Positions 60,186-64,000 of a stretch of 64,000 bases of DNA are shown here, one piece after another. Numbering within the stretch: position 1 is the stretch's first letter; every line of letters starts with the position of its first letter. Made by a program: the position numbers and the translations under genes. This DNA comes from JALOAP01 sp964632355 (GTDB taxonomy: Bacteria > Chloroflexota > Dehalococcoidia > Tepidiformales > Tepidiformaceae), in contig CAZWBW010000001.1 in NCBI GenBank assembly GCA_964632355.1, positions 1 through 64,000 on the forward strand, in the 5' to 3' direction. The notes beneath the pieces were generated by a model that saw only the letters and a list, made by a program, of their open reading frames with translations, made no database searches and was not told the DNA's origin.

Positions 60186-61078
60186 AGCGACATCCGCTCG
60201 TACCGGCGCAGCAGGATCCACGTGGCGAGCGCTGTTATCGCGGCTACCACGAGGAAGTACACCACGCCCGGGATATCAGCCTTGGCGAGTTCGTTGGTGG
60301 GATCCGCTTCCGCGCCGAAGAACCAGTACGTGGTCCCGCGCATCAGGAAGTACAGCCCGAGCAGGTACGTGAATCGGCCGGGCCCGTCCCACCCCAGCGT
60401 CTCGAACAAGATGAGCGCGATGGTCGACGACAGTGCGAACAACGCGATGATGCCGCCCGTCGCATAGGCCCGCCGCGAGGTGTGCGAGGCGATCGCCAGC
60501 GCGATGGCCGCAGCGAACATCGAAATGACGACCGCCGTCGCCGTCAGCCGCGGAAGCTGGTCGAAGTTCTCGCGCAGGTACTCAAGCGTGTCGCTGCTCG
60601 CGAGCGCATTGCCGAAGAACATCACGGCCTGCGGCAGGAACGTCAGGAACAGCATCGCCGTGGAGAGCGCCGCAAGCTTCGCGAGTGCATAGTCACGACG
60701 CATGATTGGCCGCGAGAAGTACAGCGGCAGTGTGCGGTTCCGCATATCCCGCCCGAGCAATTCCGGCCCGACCGCGGCCACGAACAGCGCCAGGATTACC
60801 TGGATGTACTCGTTGTACTCCTCGAGGCGAACCACTTCGACGTCGTTCAGTAGCGAAGCCACACCGAGTTGTACGACGGCCGGGAACATCGCGAGCACGA
60901 CCAGCGTGACCGGGATGATCTTCGCCGCAGTTCGGCGCCCCAGCCCGAACGCGGCCCGCAGGCTCTGCAGGTAGATCGCCCGGCTCGCGTGCAGCCGGCC
61001 GAGGCGCACACCGTCGTAGGTTCGATACCCGAGGTCGTAGATGTTGCCTGCGGCTCGCTCAGGCGATGGCTGCGACAT
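60182..61078 (-). CDS. ABC-2 type permease A
   Basis: A 298-residue membrane protein. The hydrophilic N-terminus (NIYDLGYRTYDGVRLGRLHA) is typical of ABC-2 permeases, then six helices, and DMRNRTLPLYFSRPIMRRDY as the conserved loop. It overlaps ATPase A by 20 bp and ATPase B by four. It is a distant relative of permease B, not an exact duplicate. Confidence 0.88.
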   Translation of the reverse strand: MSQPSPERAAGNIYDLGYRTYDGVRLGRLHASRAIYLQSLRAAFGLGRRTAAKIIPVTLVVLAMFPAVVQLGVASLLNDVEVVRLEEYNEYIQVILALFVAAVGPELLGRDMRNRTLPLYFSRPIMRRDYALAKLAALSTAMLFLTFLPQAVMFFGNALASSDTLEYLRENFDQLPRLTATAVVISMFAAAIALAIASHTSRRAYATGGIIALFALSSTIALILFETLGWDGPGRFTYLLGLYFLMRGTTYWFFGAEADPTNELAKADIPGVVYFLVVAAITALATWILLRRYERMSL

Positions 61079-61991
61079 CGCTATCCTCCGCCTCCACCAC
61101 CGGCCTGAACAGGTCTTCGAGGGTCTGGCGCCGCTGTTCGATGCGAACCAGCCCGAGCCCCATGTCCGCCACTGTGTCGCGAATCAGGTCGTACAGCCCG
61201 TCGTCGGTGAGCCCGAGGAGGATCGAGCGCCCCTCCACGCGCACCGGGATCCCCTTCGACTCCAGTACCGCCACGAACTCCTTGCTCGGCGGTTCGACCT
61301 CGACGGCGAGCACCTGCGTCCGCGCCGTGAATTCGGCGATCGGTGCCGACCGCACCAGCCGCCCGGCTTCGATCACGACGAGGTGGTCGCACACCCGCTC
61401 GATCTCGCCGAGTAGATGAGACGACATAAGGATCGAAATCCCGAACTCCCGCCCGGTCCTGCGTACCAGGTCCAGCATCTCGTCACGCCCCGCCGGGTCG
61501 AGCCCGTTCGTCGGCTCGTCGAGCAGCATCAGCCGTGGGTCGTGGACCAGCGCCTGCGCGAGCTTGACCCGCTGCTTCATGCCCGTCGAATAGCCGCGCA
61601 TCTCGCGGTACCGCTCTTCGAACAGCCCAACGTGCCGCAGCGTCTCCGCGGTTCGCTCCCGGGCGGCGGTCGGCGGCAGGCCACTCACCTGCGCCATGTG
61701 CGAAACGAAATCCGTGGCCGTCATGTCGAGCGGCAGGCAGTCGTGTTCGGGCATGTAGCCGACAAACTGCCGCAACTCCGGTCCCTGCCGGGTGATGTCG
61801 AACCCGAGGATCTCCCCGGACCCGCTCGTCGGCTCGAGCAACCCGAGCAGGATCTTGATCAGCGTGCTCTTCCCGGCGCCGTTCGCGCCCACCAGCCCGA
61901 TGATGCCCGGCTCGAGTTCGAGGTCCAGGCTGTCGAGTGCCGTGACCGACGGGTATCGCTTTGTCAGCGACTGTGTGGTGAGCAGCGCCAT
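61059..61991 (-). CDS. ABC-2 transporter ATPase A
   Basis: A 310-residue ATPase. GANGAGKSTLIKILLGLLEP (Walker A), YSTGMKQRVKLAQALVHDPR (signature), LMLLDEPTNGLDPAGRDEML (Walker B) and SSHLLGEIERVCDHLVV. First gene of the operon; two ATPase-permease pairs in tandem suggest a heteromeric or two related transporters. Confidence 0.93.
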   Translation of the reverse strand: MALLTTQSLTKRYPSVTALDSLDLELEPGIIGLVGANGAGKSTLIKILLGLLEPTSGSGEILGFDITRQGPELRQFVGYMPEHDCLPLDMTATDFVSHMAQVSGLPPTAARERTAETLRHVGLFEERYREMRGYSTGMKQRVKLAQALVHDPRLMLLDEPTNGLDPAGRDEMLDLVRRTGREFGISILMSSHLLGEIERVCDHLVVIEAGRLVRSAPIAEFTARTQVLAVEVEPPSKEFVAVLESKGIPVRVEGRSILLGLTDDGLYDLIRDTVADMGLGLVRIEQRRQTLEDLFRPVVEAEDSDVAAIA

Positions 61992-62048
61992 CGCGGCTAG
62001 CCTACCATCCGCGTGCTTGCGCGACTCAGCCTTTGGTTGGAGCCGGGT

Positions 62049-63101
62049 TCAGGACTCCGGCGCAGCGTCCCAGAGTTGGCCCTGCGGCGGTTGCCCCTGC
62101 TCAGCGAACGGAATGCCGAGGTGGCGGTACGCAGCGGGGGTCGCGACCCGTCCGCGCGGCGTTCGCTGCAGAAACCCGAGCTGCAGAAGGAACGGCTCGT
62201 ACACGTCCATGATCGTGTCGGACTCTTCGCTGATCGAAGCTGCGATCGTCTCCAGCCCGACCGGCCCGCCGCCAAACTTCTCGATGACGCACCGCAGCAC
62301 CGCCCGGTCGGTTTCATCGAGCCCAAGCTCGTCGACTTCGAGCAGTTCCATCGCCTTCCGGGTCGCGTCGAGCGTCACTTCGCCGTTCGCGCGCACCTGC
62401 GCGTAGTCGCGAACCCGCCGGAGGATCCGGTTCGCGATGCGCGGCGTCCCCCGCGACCGCCTCGCGATCTCCATCGCCGCGTCGTCGGGCAGATCGACCC
62501 CGAGAATCGCCGCCGAGCGCTTCACAATGGTCGCGAGCGTCGGTGCGTCGTAAAACTCGAGCCGGTACACCGACCCGAACCGGTCCCGCAACGGCGCGCT
62601 GACCATCGCGTAGCGCGTCGTCGCGCCGATGAGCGTGAACTTCGGCATCGCCAGCCGTACCGACCGCGCGCCCGGCCCCTTCCCGATGATCAGGTCGAGC
62701 GCGAAGTCCTCCATCGCCGGGTAGAGGATCTCCTCGACCGACCGCGCCAGCCGGTGGATCTCGTCGATGAACAGGATGTCGTGCTGCTTCAGGTTCGTGA
62801 GGATGGCCGCGAGGTCGCCGGGCCGTTCGATGGCCGGCCCGCTGGTGGTGCGAATCGCCACCCCCATCTCGTTCGCGACGATGTTCGCCAGCGTCGTCTT
62901 GCCCAGCCCCGGCGGCCCGTACAGCAGCAGGTGGTCCAGCGCATCCTCGCGTTGTTTCGCCGCTTCAATGGCGATCGCGAGGTTCTCCTTCACCCGGTCC
63001 TGCCCCGGGAACTCGTCGAGCGCGCGCGGCCGCAGCGAACGTTCGACCTCAGCGTCGTCGACGCTCGCCGCGGGCGAGACAAACCGTTCCTCGGGTGGCA
63101 T
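62049..63101 (-). CDS. ruvB: Holliday junction branch-migration helicase RuvB
   Basis: A 350-residue AAA+ motor. [40 protein letters not shown] (Walker A), [20 protein letters not shown] (Walker B), [20 protein letters not shown] (sensor 1 and Arg finger), and a C-terminal winged helix ([20 protein letters not shown]). No ruvA or ruvC is adjacent. The ATG at 63101 has TACCCT eight bases upstream. Confidence 0.96.
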   Translation of the reverse strand: MPPEERFVSPAASVDDAEVERSLRPRALDEFPGQDRVKENLAIAIEAAKQREDALDHLLLYGPPGLGKTTLANIVANEMGVAIRTTSGPAIERPGDLAAILTNLKQHDILFIDEIHRLARSVEEILYPAMEDFALDLIIGKGPGARSVRLAMPKFTLIGATTRYAMVSAPLRDRFGSVYRLEFYDAPTLATIVKRSAAILGVDLPDDAAMEIARRSRGTPRIANRILRRVRDYAQVRANGEVTLDATRKAMELLEVDELGLDETDRAVLRCVIEKFGGGPVGLETIAASISEESDTIMDVYEPFLLQLGFLQRTPRGRVATPAAYRHLGIPFAEQGQPPQGQLWDAAPES

Positions 63102-63156
63102 CGCGGCTAAGGGTAACAGAGGCAGCCGCTCGGTCGTTCGCCGGGCGCCGCGCGCC

Positions 63157-63717
63157 TCAGATGTCGCGAACACCTTCGACAATGAGGCCTGCCGCGACCA
63201 CCACCAGCAACGCCGCGAGTAGCCGCGCCACGGCATCCGCGGCGACTTCGCCGCGGCGCAAGGGCGCCACGGTGAGCGCGGCCGCAACCGCCAGCGGCAC
63301 CACCGCCGCACCGAACGCCATCCCGGCGCCTTCGTCTGCGCCGTAGCTCAGCGCGGCGATGAGCCCGGCCGGGCTCGCCAGCAGCGGGATGGCCAGCGGG
63401 AATACGGCATCCTGCAGCCCATCTTCCGACGGTGCCGCCGCAACGCGCGCCCGCCAGAGCGCGAACACGCCCGTCGTCCCCATCACGATGCCGGCGGCGA
63501 TCCGGAACGTTTCGGGTGCGACATCGAGGAAGTCGAGCAGGCTGTCGGCGACTGCCGCCGCGAAGAGGTACAGCACCCCGGCGATCGCGAAGCCCACGGC
63601 GGCGACCACCAGCCGCTGTCTCGAACGCGAATCGGCAAGGTCCCGCGCGGCGAGCGCCACCGCGGGCGGATTGATCGTGGCGAAGAAGATGACCAGCAGC
63701 TGAAGGTAGTCGCTCAC
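63157..63717 (-). CDS. MarC-like integral membrane protein
   Basis: A 186-residue protein with five to six helices. [20 protein letters not shown] resembles the MarC N-terminal N-P loop, then [17 protein letters not shown] and [20 protein letters not shown]. MarC-family function is unknown (an old link to multiple-antibiotic resistance was disproved). The GTG at 63717 overlaps the upstream stop (GTGA) and has a GGGAGGG site. Confidence 0.7.
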   Translation of the reverse strand: MSDYLQLLVIFFATINPPAVALAARDLADSRSRQRLVVAAVGFAIAGVLYLFAAAVADSLLDFLDVAPETFRIAAGIVMGTTGVFALWRARVAAAPSEDGLQDAVFPLAIPLLASPAGLIAALSYGADEGAGMAFGAAVVPLAVAAALTVAPLRRGEVAADAVARLLAALLVVVAAGLIVEGVRDI

Positions 63718-64000
63718 TCGCCCTCCCGCCGGGCGATAATGTCCACGCTGCGGATGAGCCCCGAAAGGGCGTGCTGCTGGTCGTCCATTCGTGTCACTCC
63801 TTCGGTAAACCAGGCGCCCTCGAGGAGTTCCGGCCGCGCACCCTCGTGCGCCTCCTCTGCGGTCACCTGGCGCTCGTACAACATCCCCGCGCCACAGGCC
63901 GCACGTTCGGCGATCTTGTCGCGCATGTCCGCCATCCTCGGGTCCGTCTCCGCGAGCAGCCACAGAGAGGTGAGCCCCTCGACCCACGTCCCCATACCCG
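63714..64000 (-). CDS. Partial CDS, C-terminus of a possible alpha/alpha-barrel or glycoside-hydrolase-like protein
   Basis: The last 93 or more residues of a minus-strand gene; it probably begins beyond the right edge, so the ATG at 63995 may be internal. TWVEGLTSLWLLAETDPRMA, EGARPELLEGAWFTEGVTRM and DDQQHALSGLIRSVDII suggest helical-barrel repeats. Family not certain. Its stop overlaps the MarC-like GTG. Confidence 0.55.
   Translation of the reverse strand, partial: GMGTWVEGLTSLWLLAETDPRMADMRDKIAERAACGAGMLYERQVTAEEAHEGARPELLEGAWFTEGVTRMDDQQHALSGLIRSVDIIARREGE

Overview
This window is GC-rich bacterial chromosome of a free-living bacterium, most likely a member of the Chloroflexota (Tepidiforma/Dehalococcoidia-like). 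That placement is an inference. It rests on the Chlor_Arch_YYY-type membrane protein at the left end, a bacterial translin, DUF2630 and DUF2277 proteins, menaquinone genes and many GTG starts. A run of ten N at 20188-20197 and a one-base frameshift at about 19237 show that this is a draft assembly. I see no rRNA, tRNA, CRISPR array, prophage or insertion sequence.

Layout. 1-6636: partial gene, Chlor_Arch_YYY membrane protein, ftsY, nadA with a palindromic operator candidate, and a three-gene zinc-finger/membrane cluster joined by ATGA overlaps. 6760-12698: rnc-smc, a DUF4242 protein, a ClpN-like/HTH protein and a thioesterase. 12810-17467: a secreted C39-like protein operon with a long leader, DUF2630, a PNPOx-like protein and a HAD hydrolase. 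17581-23441: GltD-like flavoprotein, broken ridA, a gapped alpha-galactosidase-like gene, and etfBA. 23591-32633: heterodimeric ABC exporter, translin, FmdB, flavin reductase, phosphotriesterase-like protein, surE, amidohydrolase and thpR.

32690-38210 is the most interesting segment. A cobalamin riboswitch with an intrinsic terminator precedes five tightly packed minus-strand genes: a membrane-anchored alpha/alpha-barrel protein, EcfT, a double-ATPase EcfA, a membrane-anchored cysteine-rich transcobalamin-beta-like (DUF4430-like) protein, and an ECF S component. The two anchored proteins look like the alpha and beta domains of animal transcobalamin/intrinsic factor, here as separate polypeptides. 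I propose a split, surface-anchored B12-capture device feeding an ECF importer.

38274-49024: a PA14-like protein, a receiver-like protein, a RodZ-like HTH protein with a PASTA domain overlapping rimO, an HpaB-family protein, a CoA transferase, small stress-type proteins, a SHOCT/DUF4352 protein, and menG-menA. 49035-58273: S2P protease, recF, PrsW-like protease, nagA, an LCP wall-polymer ligase, a Lon-N-domain protein, tsaE-tsaB, ndk and a CsbD protein. 58414-64000: a doubled ABC-2 transporter operon, ruvB, a MarC-like protein and a truncated gene.

Much of the gene packing uses ATGA, GTGA or TGATG stop-start overlaps, implying translational coupling. Several monocistronic genes lack a Shine-Dalgarno and instead have a -10-like hexamer 6-8 nt before the start codon, suggesting leaderless transcription.
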